Source: Candidatus Nitrosoglobus terrae (lineage in GTDB: Bacteria; Pseudomonadota; Gammaproteobacteria; Nitrosococcales; Nitrosococcaceae). Taken from it: a stretch of 64,000 nucleotides of DNA. This document shows, piece by piece, positions 22,003 through 30,697 of this stretch (the stretch's first letter is position 1; each line of letters starts with the position of its first letter). The DNA lies in contig NZ_AP014836.1 in assembly GCF_002356115.1 (NCBI RefSeq), positions 558,001 through 622,000 of the forward strand. Direction: 5' to 3'. Under the pieces are notes generated by a model. The model saw only the letters and a list, made by a program, of their open reading frames with translations. It did not search any database and was not told the DNA's origin. Position numbers and translations under genes: made by a program.

Positions 22003-22830
22003 GTGAGTATTGTTGCCGCTATTCAAATGGCATCTGGCCCTAATGTAGGGGCTAATTTATTAGAGGCAGAACGGCTTATCACTCAAGCGGCTGCTGAAGG
22101 AGCGAATTTAGTTGTACTTCCAGAAAATTTTGCTTTAATGGGAGAAAAAGATGGATCTTTGCTAAGTATTGTAGAAGAGGAAGGTACTGGCCCTCTTCAG
22201 AGTTTTTTAGCGCAGCAAGCAGCAAGAAATAAACTTTGGTTGGTAGGTGGTACTATTCCATTACGGGCTATTGCAACGAGTAAGGTTCGTGCTGCATGTT
22301 TGCTTTTTGATGCCAATGGCAAGTGTGTAGCCCGTTATGATAAATTTCATTTATTTGATGTTGTTCTTCCTGGGGGAGAGGAAAGATACTGCGAATCTTT
22401 AACTATAGAGCCTGGGCAAAATATAGTAGTTGCTGATACTCCTTTTGGGCAGATAGGGCTTGCAATCTGCTATGATTTACGTTTTCCGGAGCTGTTTCGC
22501 GCTTTAGTGGAGCAAGGAATGGAAGTTCTAGTTTTACCGTCAGCGTTTACTGCAATTACAGGTAAGGCGCATTGGGAGCCTTTAGTACGAGCACGTGCTA
22601 TTGAAAATCTCTGCTATGTTGTGGCTGCGGGTCAAGGTGGCTTTCATATTAGTGGGCGTACAACTTATGGAGATAGCATGATTGTTGATCCTTGGGGTGT
22701 GGTATTAGCCCGACTTCCTCGAGGCTCTGGGGTGATCACCGCTGAATTGGATTCTGATCGATTGCATAATACTCGCCGTAATTTTCCTGCCATCGAACAT
22801 CGACGTTTTACTTGTAAATTAGTCGGATAG
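22003..22830 (+). CDS. carbon-nitrogen hydrolase family protein (Nit-type omega-amidase/deaminated glutathione amidase-like)
   Basis: Nitrilase-superfamily amidase of 275 residues. The catalytic triad is visible: Glu41 in VLPENFALM, Lys114 in YDKFHLFDV and Cys156 in AICYDLRFPELFR. The overall pattern (LFDANGKCVARYDKFHLF, PGGEERYCES) is that of the Nit1/YbeM branch, which hydrolyses deaminated glutathione as metabolite repair; the substrate here is inferred. The start is a GTG at 22003 preceded by AGGGGAGG, a strong ribosome-binding site. The gene commonly follows yhdP in gammaproteobacteria; tldD, often next, is replaced here by a PP-loop protein. Confidence 0.92.
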   Translation: MSIVAAIQMASGPNVGANLLEAERLITQAAAEGANLVVLPENFALMGEKDGSLLSIVEEEGTGPLQSFLAQQAARNKLWLVGGTIPLRAIATSKVRAACLLFDANGKCVARYDKFHLFDVVLPGGEERYCESLTIEPGQNIVVADTPFGQIGLAICYDLRFPELFRALVEQGMEVLVLPSAFTAITGKAHWEPLVRARAIENLCYVVAAGQGGFHISGRTTYGDSMIVDPWGVVLARLPRGSGVITAELDSDRLHNTRRNFPAIEHRRFTCKLVG

Positions 22831-22910
22831 ACTGAGGCTAAAGTAATTTATAAATCATTATGTAAATCAGGCAGATCTAATTATTCTTTAGTAGATGATG
22901 CAGAAAAATT

Positions 22911-23954
22911 ATGAAGAAACAGCGTAAAGCCGTAGCCCTGATTTCAGGAGGATTGGATTCCATGCTTGCTGCTAAGGTTATGCTGGCGCAAGGTATCCAT
23001 ATAGAAGGAATCAATTTTTTCACTGGGTTTTGTGTGGAAGGGCATACACACGCTATTCGTAATAAAGATAAAAGCCGAACTAAGCGTAATAATGCATTAT
23101 GGGTGGCCGAGCAACTAGGTATTAAGCTGCATATAGTTGATGTGATTACTGAATATAAAAAAGTAGTTCTCAATCCAAAACATGGCTACGGGGCTAACCT
23201 TAATCCTTGTTTGGATTGTAAATCTTTCATGGTAGCTAAAGCGCTGACGTGGATGAGAGAGCAAAATTTTGATTTTATCGTAACGGGTGAGGTTGTAGGT
23301 CAGCGGCCTAAATCACAGCGATCAGATACCATGAAAATTGTAACCCAAGAGTCTGGTGCAGGTGATTTATTATTACGGCCGCTTTGTGCTAGAAATTTAT
23401 CTCCTACTGTTCCAGAACGTGAAGGATGGGTTAACCGGGATAAACTTTATGATTTTAGCGGTCGTTCGCGTAAACCACAAATGGCGCTTGCTGCGTATTT
23501 TGGAATTGAAAACTACGCGCAACCTGCGGGAGGCTGTTGTTTTCTAACAGATGCTAGTTATACAGCTAAGCTGAATGATTTATGGCGAGCACGTCATACT
23601 CGGGACTACGATTTGGATGATATTATGTTGCTTAAGGTGGGGCGGCACCTTCGACCACAGCCTCATTTTAAACTTATTATCGCTCGTGATGAGGGGGAGA
23701 GTAATTATCTGGAGGGATACGCTAAAGAGTTTATTCATTTGCGAACTCTCAGTCATAGCGGCCCACTAGCATTAATTGATGGAGATCCAAAAGAGGAGGA
23801 TCTTATCTTAGCCAGTCAATTAGTAGCACGCTTTAGTCAAGGACGGGAAGCATTACAAGTGCAGATAACTGTAGCCCATCCAAATAAAGCAGTGCGGATG
23901 CTGGAAGTCACCCCTCTTGCTAGTGAATCTATACCCCAAGAGTGGTACGTTTAA
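22911..23954 (+). CDS. MnmA/ThiI-like PP-loop protein, probable tRNA thiolation enzyme
   Basis: A 347-residue protein with an N-terminal PP-loop ATP pyrophosphatase domain: ALISGGLDSMLAAKV carries the SGGxDS motif (about 11-17), and NPCLDCKSFM (about 101-110) is the adenylation-domain cysteine pair seen in tRNA 2-/4-thiolation enzymes. Later come TGEVVGQRPKSQRSD and PAGGCCFLTD with two adjacent cysteines. The C-terminal half (about 215-340, RHLRPQPHFKLIIARDEGESNYL) looks like an NFACT-R/DUF814-type RNA-binding module. Enzymes of this layout are usually annotated as MnmA-like or ThiI-like. A TusA-type sulfur carrier gene follows after 12 bases, which supports a sulfur-transfer role. The exact modified base is unknown. 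Confidence 0.82.
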   Translation: MKKQRKAVALISGGLDSMLAAKVMLAQGIHIEGINFFTGFCVEGHTHAIRNKDKSRTKRNNALWVAEQLGIKLHIVDVITEYKKVVLNPKHGYGANLNPCLDCKSFMVAKALTWMREQNFDFIVTGEVVGQRPKSQRSDTMKIVTQESGAGDLLLRPLCARNLSPTVPEREGWVNRDKLYDFSGRSRKPQMALAAYFGIENYAQPAGGCCFLTDASYTAKLNDLWRARHTRDYDLDDIMLLKVGRHLRPQPHFKLIIARDEGESNYLEGYAKEFIHLRTLSHSGPLALIDGDPKEEDLILASQLVARFSQGREALQVQITVAHPNKAVRMLEVTPLASESIPQEWYV

Positions 23955-23966
23955 ATTTTCCCTATT

Positions 23967-24197
23967 ATGCATACTTTAGATGCACGGAATTTACTATGCC
24001 CGCTACCTGTCATCCGAACTCAGCAGAAAGTGAGCGAGCTAATGCCAGGGGATATACTGGAAGTCATCTGTACCGATCCTGGAGTGTTAAACGATATCCC
24101 TGCTTGGTGTCGGATTAATGGCCATCATGTGCTTGAAGCTACTGAATGGGGTCGAGAAGTACGGATACGTTTAGAGGTGAATAAACTAACTACATAA
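23967..24197 (+). CDS. TusA-family sulfur carrier protein
   Basis: A 76-residue protein with the TusA fold signature: HTLDARNLLCPLPVIRTQQ contains the CPxP motif with the persulfide-carrying cysteine (Cys11), followed by MPGDILEVICTDPGVLNDIPAWC and a C-terminal strand. TusA-like proteins relay sulfur as a persulfide to thiolation enzymes or in sulfur oxidation. It lies 12 bases downstream of the PP-loop protein gene and is probably its sulfur donor; that partnership is inferred from adjacency. Whether it is the cell's main TusA cannot be told from this window. Confidence 0.9.
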   Translation: MHTLDARNLLCPLPVIRTQQKVSELMPGDILEVICTDPGVLNDIPAWCRINGHHVLEATEWGREVRIRLEVNKLTT

Positions 24198-24251
24198 GTT
24201 TTGATCATAGAATATTTCGAATAAATTGCTCTAGAAGCTGGAGAGATCTTG

Positions 24252-25661
24252 ATGGCCATTGATGATATTTTAAAAATGATTAAAGAAGAGGAGGTAAAAT
24301 TTGTTGATTTCCGCTTTACGGATACTAGAGGGAAAGAACAGCATCTCTCTACGCCTGCTTATAGATTAGATAAGGAAATATTTAGGGACGGTAAGATGTT
24401 TGATGGTTCCTCTATTGCGGGGTGGAGGGTAGTTCATGATTCAGATATGATTTTAATGCCAGATCCTGAGACAGCGGTTATTGATCCTTTTATGGAAGAT
24501 AAAACCTTAGTGTTACGCTGCGATATTATGGAGCCCGCTACTCTCCAAGGCTATAGCCGTGATCCTCGCTCTATTGCAAAGCGAGCTGAAATTTATTTGA
24601 AATCTACCGGTATTGCAGATACTGCTTACTTTGGCCCAGAGCCTGAGTTTTTTGTATTAGATGATGTCCGTTGGGGCGTTGATATGTCTGGGGCTTTTTA
24701 TAAGATTGACGCTGAAGAATCCCACTGGAATTCTCAACGGGTTTATGAGAGGGGAAATATTGGGCATCGGCCTAGCATTAAAGGGGGTTATTTTCCAGTA
24801 CCTCCGGTAGATTCCTTACAGGATCTTCGCTCTACTATGTGCCTTATTATGGAGCAAATGGGTTTACCTGTAGAAGTACATCATCACGAATCAGCTACAG
24901 CGGGACAATGTGAGATTGGAACTCAGTTTAATACGCTTGTACGCCGAGCGGATGAATTACAGATTCTAAAATACGTTGTGTTAAATGTAGCCCACTCTTT
25001 TGGTAAAACGGCTACTTTTATGCCTAAGCCTTTAGTAGGAGATAATGGTAGTGGTATGCATGTCCATCAATCTTTAGAGAAAAATGGGGAAAATCTTTTC
25101 TCTGGGAGTAAGTATGGTGGTTTATCTGAAATTGCTTTGTACTACATAGGGGGTATTATTAAGCATGCCCGAGCGTTAAATGCTTTTACCAATGCTTCAA
25201 CTAACTCGTATAAACGCTTAGTACCTGGTTTTGAAGCACCAGTATTATTAGCTTATTCGGCCCGCAATCGATCCGCCTCAATTCGGATACCCTATGTTAC
25301 CAGCCCCAAAGCGCGACGTATTGAGGTTCGATTTCCTGACGCAACTGCTAATCCTTATTTTGCCTTTGCTGCTATGCTTATGGCCGGACTTGATGGTATT
25401 CAAAATCAAATCCATCCTGGGGATCCTATGGACAAAAATCTTTATGACTTACCCCCAGAAGAGATGAAGGATATTCCTACGGTTTGTTTATCTCTTGAGC
25501 ACGCTTTGGAAGCGCTAGATCGAGATCGGGGATTCCTCAAGGAAGGAGAAGTATTTACGAATGATGCTATTGATGCTTATATCTCACTCAAGATGGAAGA
25601 TGTGACTCGCCTGCGAATGACGACGCACCCTATTGAATTTGATATGTATTATAGTAGTTAA
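24252..25661 (+). CDS. glnA: type I glutamine synthetase
   Basis: Condenses glutamate and ammonia with ATP; central to nitrogen assimilation. The 469-residue protein has the full GS pattern: [15 protein letters not shown] near the N-terminus, [19 protein letters not shown], the ATP-site region [16 protein letters not shown], and the adenylylation loop NLYDLPPEE with the regulatory Tyr near 398, so it is probably controlled by GlnE. The ATG at 24252 is chosen; a TTG immediately precedes it. No sigma-54 promoter (GG-N10-GC type) was seen in the 54 bases after the TusA gene. The PII gene glnB is elsewhere in this window at 51.8 kb. Confidence 0.97.
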   Translation: MAIDDILKMIKEEEVKFVDFRFTDTRGKEQHLSTPAYRLDKEIFRDGKMFDGSSIAGWRVVHDSDMILMPDPETAVIDPFMEDKTLVLRCDIMEPATLQGYSRDPRSIAKRAEIYLKSTGIADTAYFGPEPEFFVLDDVRWGVDMSGAFYKIDAEESHWNSQRVYERGNIGHRPSIKGGYFPVPPVDSLQDLRSTMCLIMEQMGLPVEVHHHESATAGQCEIGTQFNTLVRRADELQILKYVVLNVAHSFGKTATFMPKPLVGDNGSGMHVHQSLEKNGENLFSGSKYGGLSEIALYYIGGIIKHARALNAFTNASTNSYKRLVPGFEAPVLLAYSARNRSASIRIPYVTSPKARRIEVRFPDATANPYFAFAAMLMAGLDGIQNQIHPGDPMDKNLYDLPPEEMKDIPTVCLSLEHALEALDRDRGFLKEGEVFTNDAIDAYISLKMEDVTRLRMTTHPIEFDMYYSS

Positions 25662-25772
25662 CGGTTAAGGTTTTACTATTAAGCTATTAATATGGTTTTT
25701 ATGTAACGTCTTTAGCTTGAATAGCTCTAGTTTTTAGTAGACAATACTTACTTAAAAAAGGAGGAAATAATA

Positions 25773-26048
25773 ATGAAATTACCGTATTTATCAATAGCAT
25801 TAGCTGCGTTAGTATCATTTTCTTTGGCATCATTTTCTGTATCTGCAGAAGAAACCGTTGCTGAAAAAGCTGAAGCGAAAATAAAGGATACAAAAAGAGC
25901 GGCTGAACAAGCAGCTGACCGTGCAGAAGAGGCAAAATGCACAGATGGTACTATTAAATGTTTAGGTGAAAAAATTAAGCACCGGACAGGCGAAGCCTAT
26001 GACTCGGTTAAGGATAAGAGCGTTGAGCTCAAGCATAAGATGGATTAA
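25773..26048 (+). CDS. small secreted helical protein, unknown function
   Basis: A 91-residue protein with a clear Sec signal (about 1-25, cleavage expected after VSA in SFSVSAEE) and a mature region that is highly charged and alanine-rich with heptad-like spacing (AEKAEAKIKDTKRAAEQAADRAEEA), suggesting an amphipathic helix or coiled coil. Two cysteines (KCTDGTIKC) sit in the middle and could form a disulfide in the periplasm. A very strong ribosome-binding site (AAAGGAGG) precedes the ATG by about 8 bases, so high expression is likely. Product not recognised. A terminator lies about 105 bases downstream. Confidence 0.75.
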   Translation: MKLPYLSIALAALVSFSLASFSVSAEETVAEKAEAKIKDTKRAAEQAADRAEEAKCTDGTIKCLGEKIKHRTGEAYDSVKDKSVELKHKMD

Positions 26049-26152
26049 CTAGGTAATCATAAAAATTTTTATAAAATTGATCGCGCGTAGATTTCTTTTT
26101 AATCTTTTTATCCTATAGATATTAGGTGAGTTAGTTTTTTTCGGCTACACAT

Positions 26153-26178
26153 AGGGGCTTATGTTCGGCCCCTTTTTT
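26153..26178 (+). terminator. rho-independent terminator after the small secreted protein gene
   Basis: A GC-rich stem AGGGGC (26153-26158) pairs with GCCCCT (26168-26173) around a 9-base loop and is followed directly by a run of T residues (26173-26178). This fits an intrinsic terminator on the plus strand for the glnA/small-protein transcript. Confidence 0.75.
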
Positions 26179-26265
26179 ATGAGTATTGCCATAAAAAACT
26201 TGTTCTTAACATATTTTATGTTGCAACACAGATATTAGGGTAAGCCATAAGTAAAGAAAGGTTTT

Positions 26266-26895
26266 ATGCCTATAATTTTTCTTTTACTTAGTTTGATATC
26301 GCTTGTTACAACAGGGGATATCTATAAGTATACCCATCCAGATGGAACAGTTGAATATTCCGATCAACCAAAAAGAGGTGCTATAGAAACGGAGTTAAGA
26401 TTACCTCGGGTCTATGCCCCATTACAACCTAAAGATAAAGACAAAGCTGCTCATGAAGAAACGCCGCCCTTACCACCTCAAGCCGTACCTTCTTATCGGG
26501 TTAGTATTGTGACTCCTCATAACGAAGTTACTATAAGAGAGAATAGGGGTAATGTAGAGGTAGTACTTCAGGTGCAACCGCCCCCTGAAGCTGATTCTGG
26601 CTATACGCTCCAGCTTTTATTAGATGGGAGAGCGGTAAGTAAGCCGCAGAATCGTCTTAGATATCCATTAACAGATATAGATCGCGGGGTTCATACGTTA
26701 CAAGCTGGGTTATTTGATCCATCAAGAATACTAGTAGCAAAATCTGATTTAATTACCTTTTATATGCAGCGTATGTCCATATTATTTCATAATACTGGCA
26801 CTAACAATCCTGGAGGTGTACAGATGGCACCCAGAGCACCTCAAATGCCAAAAATGCCGGGGCCTCCTAACTCTGGCGGCGCTGTTCCTCCATAG
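26266..26895 (+). CDS. DUF4124 domain-containing protein
   Basis: A 209-residue exported protein. The N-terminus (about 1-17) is a signal-like hydrophobic segment, followed at once by the DUF4124 signature DIYKYTHPDGTVEYSDQPKRGA. A middle domain (about 85-165, YRVSIVTPHNEVTIRENRGNVEV) resembles a beta-sandwich, and the tail is rich in Pro, Met and Gly (APRAPQMPKMPGPPNSGG). DUF4124 proteins are common, mostly uncharacterised periplasmic proteins of beta- and gammaproteobacteria and are often found near glnA, as here. A ribosome-binding site AAAGAAAGG lies upstream. Confidence 0.85.
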   Translation: MPIIFLLLSLISLVTTGDIYKYTHPDGTVEYSDQPKRGAIETELRLPRVYAPLQPKDKDKAAHEETPPLPPQAVPSYRVSIVTPHNEVTIRENRGNVEVVLQVQPPPEADSGYTLQLLLDGRAVSKPQNRLRYPLTDIDRGVHTLQAGLFDPSRILVAKSDLITFYMQRMSILFHNTGTNNPGGVQMAPRAPQMPKMPGPPNSGGAVPP

Positions 26896-27465
26896 ATTAC
26901 CTTTAGTTAGCAGGTTATTTTATTATCCACTAAAGGGTTGGTATTTTTTTTTAATTAAGTATAAGGCTGAGCAGATAAGAGGGAGCCATAGTATTTTTGA
27001 GTAGATTTATAGTGATCAGGCTTAGTTAGCCAACCAATAAAATTAATCAATATAATTAAAAGGACAATAATAATAAAACTTTTAGGTAATTTCATAAGTT
27101 TGTATTTTTAAAATAATGCTGGACTTATTGATTAAGTATCAGTGTGTACTTTTTACGCTTACTTGAATTTTGCAGTTGCTAAAAAACGAGTTCCTATAGG
27201 TTAATAATATAGTACGATTAAAGAGAATAGGCTTATATAAAATATCTTACTATATCATAAAAGGAATACCCTATTTAGGCGACTGTTGCGAGAAGATGGC
27301 TATTGAATCGATGCTGAATATTTCCCAGTAGTTAGGCTAAGAGCCTATTTTAGAGTTCTTTATAGCCTCTCGTATATAGTGGTTAAATTTTCTTGCCGGA
27401 TACGGATCTATTGGTGTTGGCCGTAGCATCTTGCTTATTCTGGGAGCCTTTACAATCATGGTGCT
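26896..27465. other. 570-base gap between the DUF4124 gene and mutM
   Basis: An AT-rich stretch between the plus-strand DUF4124 gene and the minus-strand mutM. It contains one credible short leftward open frame (26955-27095, listed separately). The right part (about 27270-27469) has a plus-strand frame with several stops whose last 28 codons resemble a membrane helix; this may be the remnant of a lost gene. No RNA gene or strong terminator was recognised. Confidence 0.5.
26955..27095 (-). CDS. possible 46-residue single-pass membrane protein
   Basis: A short frame read leftward from an ATG at 27095 encodes 46 residues: a basic start (MKLPKS), a strongly hydrophobic stretch (FIIIVLLIILINFIGWL, about 7-23) and a polar tail with several Lys and Tyr. 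This has the look of a small bitopic membrane protein. No good ribosome-binding site is visible and the region is AT-rich, where such frames occur by chance. Product not recognised. Confidence 0.3.
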   Translation of the reverse strand: MKLPKSFIIIVLLIILINFIGWLTKPDHYKSTQKYYGSLLSAQPYT

Positions 27466-28281
27466 CTAATATTGACATTGGCTACAATAGTAGCTTGATC
27501 GTTGACCAATACGGTCTAAGCGGATAGGGCTACCACAAATAAAGCACGGATGGGTTGCACGACCGTAGACTTTCAGTTGGTGGGAAAAATAACCCGGATT
27601 ACCATCGCTATTTAAAAAATCTCGTAAGGTTGTTCCACCAGCTTGAATGGCTTTAGATAATATTGTTTTAATAGCTTCAGCCAAAATCTGGTAACGGGCC
27701 AAGCTAATTTGGCTTACTATTCGCTGAGGATGGATATTAGCTTGAAATAATGCTTCATTAGCATAAATGTTTCCAACTCCTACCACTATTTGATTATTCA
27801 TAATAAAGGTTTTGATTGTACTACGCTTGCCATTAGATTTCTGGGATAGATAATAGCCATTAAATGAAGGATCCATAGGTTCTAATCCTAAGGATTTTAG
27901 TAATGGGTGGTATAAAGGATTTTCTTCGGTCCAGAGTATTGCCCCAAAACGGCGAGGATCATGAAAGCGTAAGCAATTATCATTATTTAAGATGATATCG
28001 ACGTGATCATGTCTTTTCGGTGGTGTATTAGTCGGTACAATACGTAAATTACCAGACATACCTAAGTGGAGAATAATAGTGCCTTGAGAGCAATTTAATA
28101 GGAGATATTTACCTCGTCGCTGTACAGATAGGATATATTGACCCACTAAACGTTGAGGTAAAAACGCAGGAACTGTCCAGCGTAAGCGTGGCTCTCGAAT
28201 TAGAATGGTGCGTATTTGGTATTTTACTATATGCGGTTCGATGCCACTACGGGTGGTTTCAACCTCTGGTAGTTCGGGCAC
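27466..28281 (-). CDS. mutM: bifunctional DNA-formamidopyrimidine glycosylase/AP lyase
   Basis: Base-excision repair enzyme removing 8-oxoguanine and formamidopyrimidines. The mature N-terminus PELPEVETT provides the catalytic proline (Pro2) and Glu3. Other marks are HLGMSG near residue 71, VGNIYANEALF (about 168-178) and the C-terminal zinc finger CFICGSPIRLDRIGQRSSYYC followed by SQCQ. The 271 residues match Fpg. It lies 24 bases after the DUF4340 gene and may be co-transcribed with the Gld-like transporter genes. Confidence 0.97.
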   Translation of the reverse strand: MPELPEVETTRSGIEPHIVKYQIRTILIREPRLRWTVPAFLPQRLVGQYILSVQRRGKYLLLNCSQGTIILHLGMSGNLRIVPTNTPPKRHDHVDIILNNDNCLRFHDPRRFGAILWTEENPLYHPLLKSLGLEPMDPSFNGYYLSQKSNGKRSTIKTFIMNNQIVVGVGNIYANEALFQANIHPQRIVSQISLARYQILAEAIKTILSKAIQAGGTTLRDFLNSDGNPGYFSHQLKVYGRATHPCFICGSPIRLDRIGQRSSYYCSQCQY

Positions 28282-28305
28282 TTTAGCTGCTTATTTAATA
28301 ATAGC

Positions 28306-29232
28306 TTATTTTTTATTATCACTAGATAATTTATTGTTACCACTATCGCCTTGCGGCAGCTCGAATAGCGTTTTCCATGCAGGGGCGGGGAGATTATATT
28401 GAACACCGAAATCTGATCGCACTAGTACTAATTGCGGCAAATCTGAAAGAAGATCAAGATGAATTGGAGAGGCCCCTTTTTGTTCTATTTCGATAGTAGC
28501 CAATACTGTTTTATCTCCTTTAAGGCCTATTTGTTGTACTGTATACTGCTGCCATGCGTTTATTAAGGTAGCAATTGTTTCACTAGAGGGTGGATTATCT
28601 ATACCTATACCCTCAGCAACCCATTGACCTTCTTTTTGGTATAGAGTAATAACGTTTTTAGGGTTGACATTTGGATTACCATTACTGATGGTAACCTGAG
28701 GGATCTGCAGTCTGCTAATAGGGTGATGATCTGGTAGTAATGCTGGATCGAGAAATTTAGGAGCTGCTGAAGTAATGGTATGAAAAGCAGTATTATCAAT
28801 GAGGTGGACGGTATCTGCTAGTAAAACATAGCGATTTTGGTTTAGAGGTGCAGTTACGCCAAAATCAATAGCCAAATCATTTAGGTATAAACGGTTTTTA
28901 GGAGAACTTAAACCCAATTTAGTTAGATCTAGGTTTTGCACAGGATAATGGCTATAGCTTTTAGTTTTAGCCACGTCTAACAGGGTTTTAACCACTAACA
29001 TATTAGCTGGACCGTGGATAGGGGCAGTAAGGAGCCATTTTCCTTCTTTGCGCTCTAAGTGAATTTCCTCATGTGATTCATTATGGATAACCCGAATAGC
29101 TTCAATCTTATCGGAGCTTATTGAAGTAAGCGGGGGCGAATCTGCCTTAGAGCCAGGCTCATAGAAAAATACCAGCCCTAAGACGATAACAATAGCTGTC
29201 AGAGCCAGATTAAGTAAGGTACGCGTATGCAT
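28306..29232 (-). CDS. DUF4340 domain-containing protein
   Basis: A 308-residue envelope protein with one N-terminal membrane helix (about 6-24, LLNLALTAIVIVLGLVFFY) and a periplasmic part. The repeated pattern, such as ISSDKIEAIRVIH followed by WLLTAPIHGPANMLVV, is that of DUF4340, a domain that accompanies GldG-type ABC systems. The gene follows the GldG-like gene by 18 bases on the same strand, completing the usual ATPase-permease-GldG-DUF4340 set. The molecular role of the domain is unknown. Confidence 0.88.
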   Translation of the reverse strand: MHTRTLLNLALTAIVIVLGLVFFYEPGSKADSPPLTSISSDKIEAIRVIHNESHEEIHLERKEGKWLLTAPIHGPANMLVVKTLLDVAKTKSYSHYPVQNLDLTKLGLSSPKNRLYLNDLAIDFGVTAPLNQNRYVLLADTVHLIDNTAFHTITSAAPKFLDPALLPDHHPISRLQIPQVTISNGNPNVNPKNVITLYQKEGQWVAEGIGIDNPPSSETIATLINAWQQYTVQQIGLKGDKTVLATIEIEQKGASPIHLDLLSDLPQLVLVRSDFGVQYNLPAPAWKTLFELPQGDSGNNKLSSDNKK

Positions 29233-29250
29233 AATAAAATAATACTTAAC

Positions 29251-30663
29251 TTAACGTTGACGTCGTCGCCACCAGATCAATATTCCAGCCCCTAATAGCG
29301 CTGCGGGGAGGATAAAAAGAAATATGATGCCTATCGCTGATGAGGCGGCAGGCGAAAGCTGGAGTGTTGTATCTGGGCGTATTCGTGCTGGAACAGTAAT
29401 AAGACGATCTTCATGAGTTAGCCAGTTGATAAGGCTAAGACCCAAATCTAGATTGGAGCCATTGCCAAGATGGCTGTTAGAAATGAAATCTCCGTCACCA
29501 ATGATAACTACCCGCTGCTGATCATTATTTTTAGACCGATTGTTACCTTGATGGTTGGATTTGTCTTTATCAGCGACTTCTTTTTCCAAGAGAGATCGTT
29601 CTCGGTTTAAGGCTAACCCAATAGTAAGTGGCCCTAATATATCCTGCTCCTTATCATACTCAATTTTCTTTCCCAGCTCGGAGGTCTCTACCCAAGATCG
29701 AGATAGTGTGGTTAATATAGGTACCGACTGCCATTGACTACCTTTAATGACCTCTAATGCAGCTGACTGAGGAAATAAGGTGATAGATGTTAGAGAATCA
29801 GTAATAGGATGGTTCCCGTATTTTGGAACTAAAGCGAAGGTAGCATTACCGCGACCAAGCAAAATTTGAGCGCTAGGGTCAATAATTACTCCAGGTAGAA
29901 CCTTGATGCTAAGATCTTCTGCTAGGGTCTCAAGATTATGCAGAGAGCCGGGATCAATAAGCCAAAGTAAATGACCCCCATTTTTAATATAGTCACGAAT
30001 TAGATCTACCTCCCCAGGCAGAAAATTGGTCTGCGGGCTGGCTATAATTAAAACTTGATTATGATTATTTGGAATCTGAGATTGAGCTGATAGATTTAGA
30101 GTTTGAATATGAAACCCCTTGGTTTCTAGCTGCTTGGTAAAATTCTCTAAAGCAAAGTTAGCATTCCCGCGAGGATCTCGTTCACCATGCCCCTCAAGGA
30201 AAATAACCCAAGCATTCTCACTACGAGCAACCCGATTGAAGGCATTGGTTAGATCTTTTTCAGATAAATCTTGCAGTTTTTCCTGCCGCCCATCTTTTTT
30301 AATAACAAGCTCTGTTTGGAACCTAACTCCTAGCTCACGAACTTTATCGGGATCTGTTTCTGGGTTGATAAATTCAAGCTTTAGATCAGGCTTATAATGC
30401 TGATAGCGATTAATAAGCTTTGTGATTTTCTCCTTAGTGTTAGGATCTTGAGCAAAGCTTATAACGGTAATTTGGCCTTCAAGTTGTTTCAAAAGTACTT
30501 GGCTCGCCTTGGAAAGGGTATTACGGCCGCTAGCTGTCCAGTCAGCTTGGTAATTGTAACGCATGCTGAGTACAGCAATGAGACCAATAGCTGTTAAAAA
30601 CAACAGAATAAAAAGAAGATTTTGTAATCGTATATACCAATGGGTTTTTCGAGTAACACGCAT
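29251..30663 (-). CDS. GldG-family ABC transporter auxiliary protein
   Basis: A 470-residue protein with membrane helices at both ends (about 14-34 and 440-464) enclosing a large periplasmic domain. Family marks are NTLSKASQVLLKQLEGQITV, VIFLEGHGERDP (about 155-166), and FLPGEVDLIRDYIKNGGHLLWLIDPG, typical of the GldG/ABC_transp_aux family. The family was named for Bacteroidota gliding motility but is widespread in proteobacteria that do not glide, where its substrate is unknown. It lies between the ABC permease gene and the DUF4340 gene in one leftward operon. Confidence 0.9.
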   Translation of the reverse strand: MRVTRKTHWYIRLQNLLFILLFLTAIGLIAVLSMRYNYQADWTASGRNTLSKASQVLLKQLEGQITVISFAQDPNTKEKITKLINRYQHYKPDLKLEFINPETDPDKVRELGVRFQTELVIKKDGRQEKLQDLSEKDLTNAFNRVARSENAWVIFLEGHGERDPRGNANFALENFTKQLETKGFHIQTLNLSAQSQIPNNHNQVLIIASPQTNFLPGEVDLIRDYIKNGGHLLWLIDPGSLHNLETLAEDLSIKVLPGVIIDPSAQILLGRGNATFALVPKYGNHPITDSLTSITLFPQSAALEVIKGSQWQSVPILTTLSRSWVETSELGKKIEYDKEQDILGPLTIGLALNRERSLLEKEVADKDKSNHQGNNRSKNNDQQRVVIIGDGDFISNSHLGNGSNLDLGLSLINWLTHEDRLITVPARIRPDTTLQLSPAASSAIGIIFLFILPAALLGAGILIWWRRRQR

Positions 30664-30697
30664 ATGCTGCCCCGCCTCACTTTTTAATGCTTATATA

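Noticed and set aside
24198-24251. Search for a sigma-54 promoter ahead of glnA
   Set aside because: No GG-N10-GC pattern with the expected flanks was found in this short gap; a distant promoter upstream of the PP-loop gene cannot be excluded.
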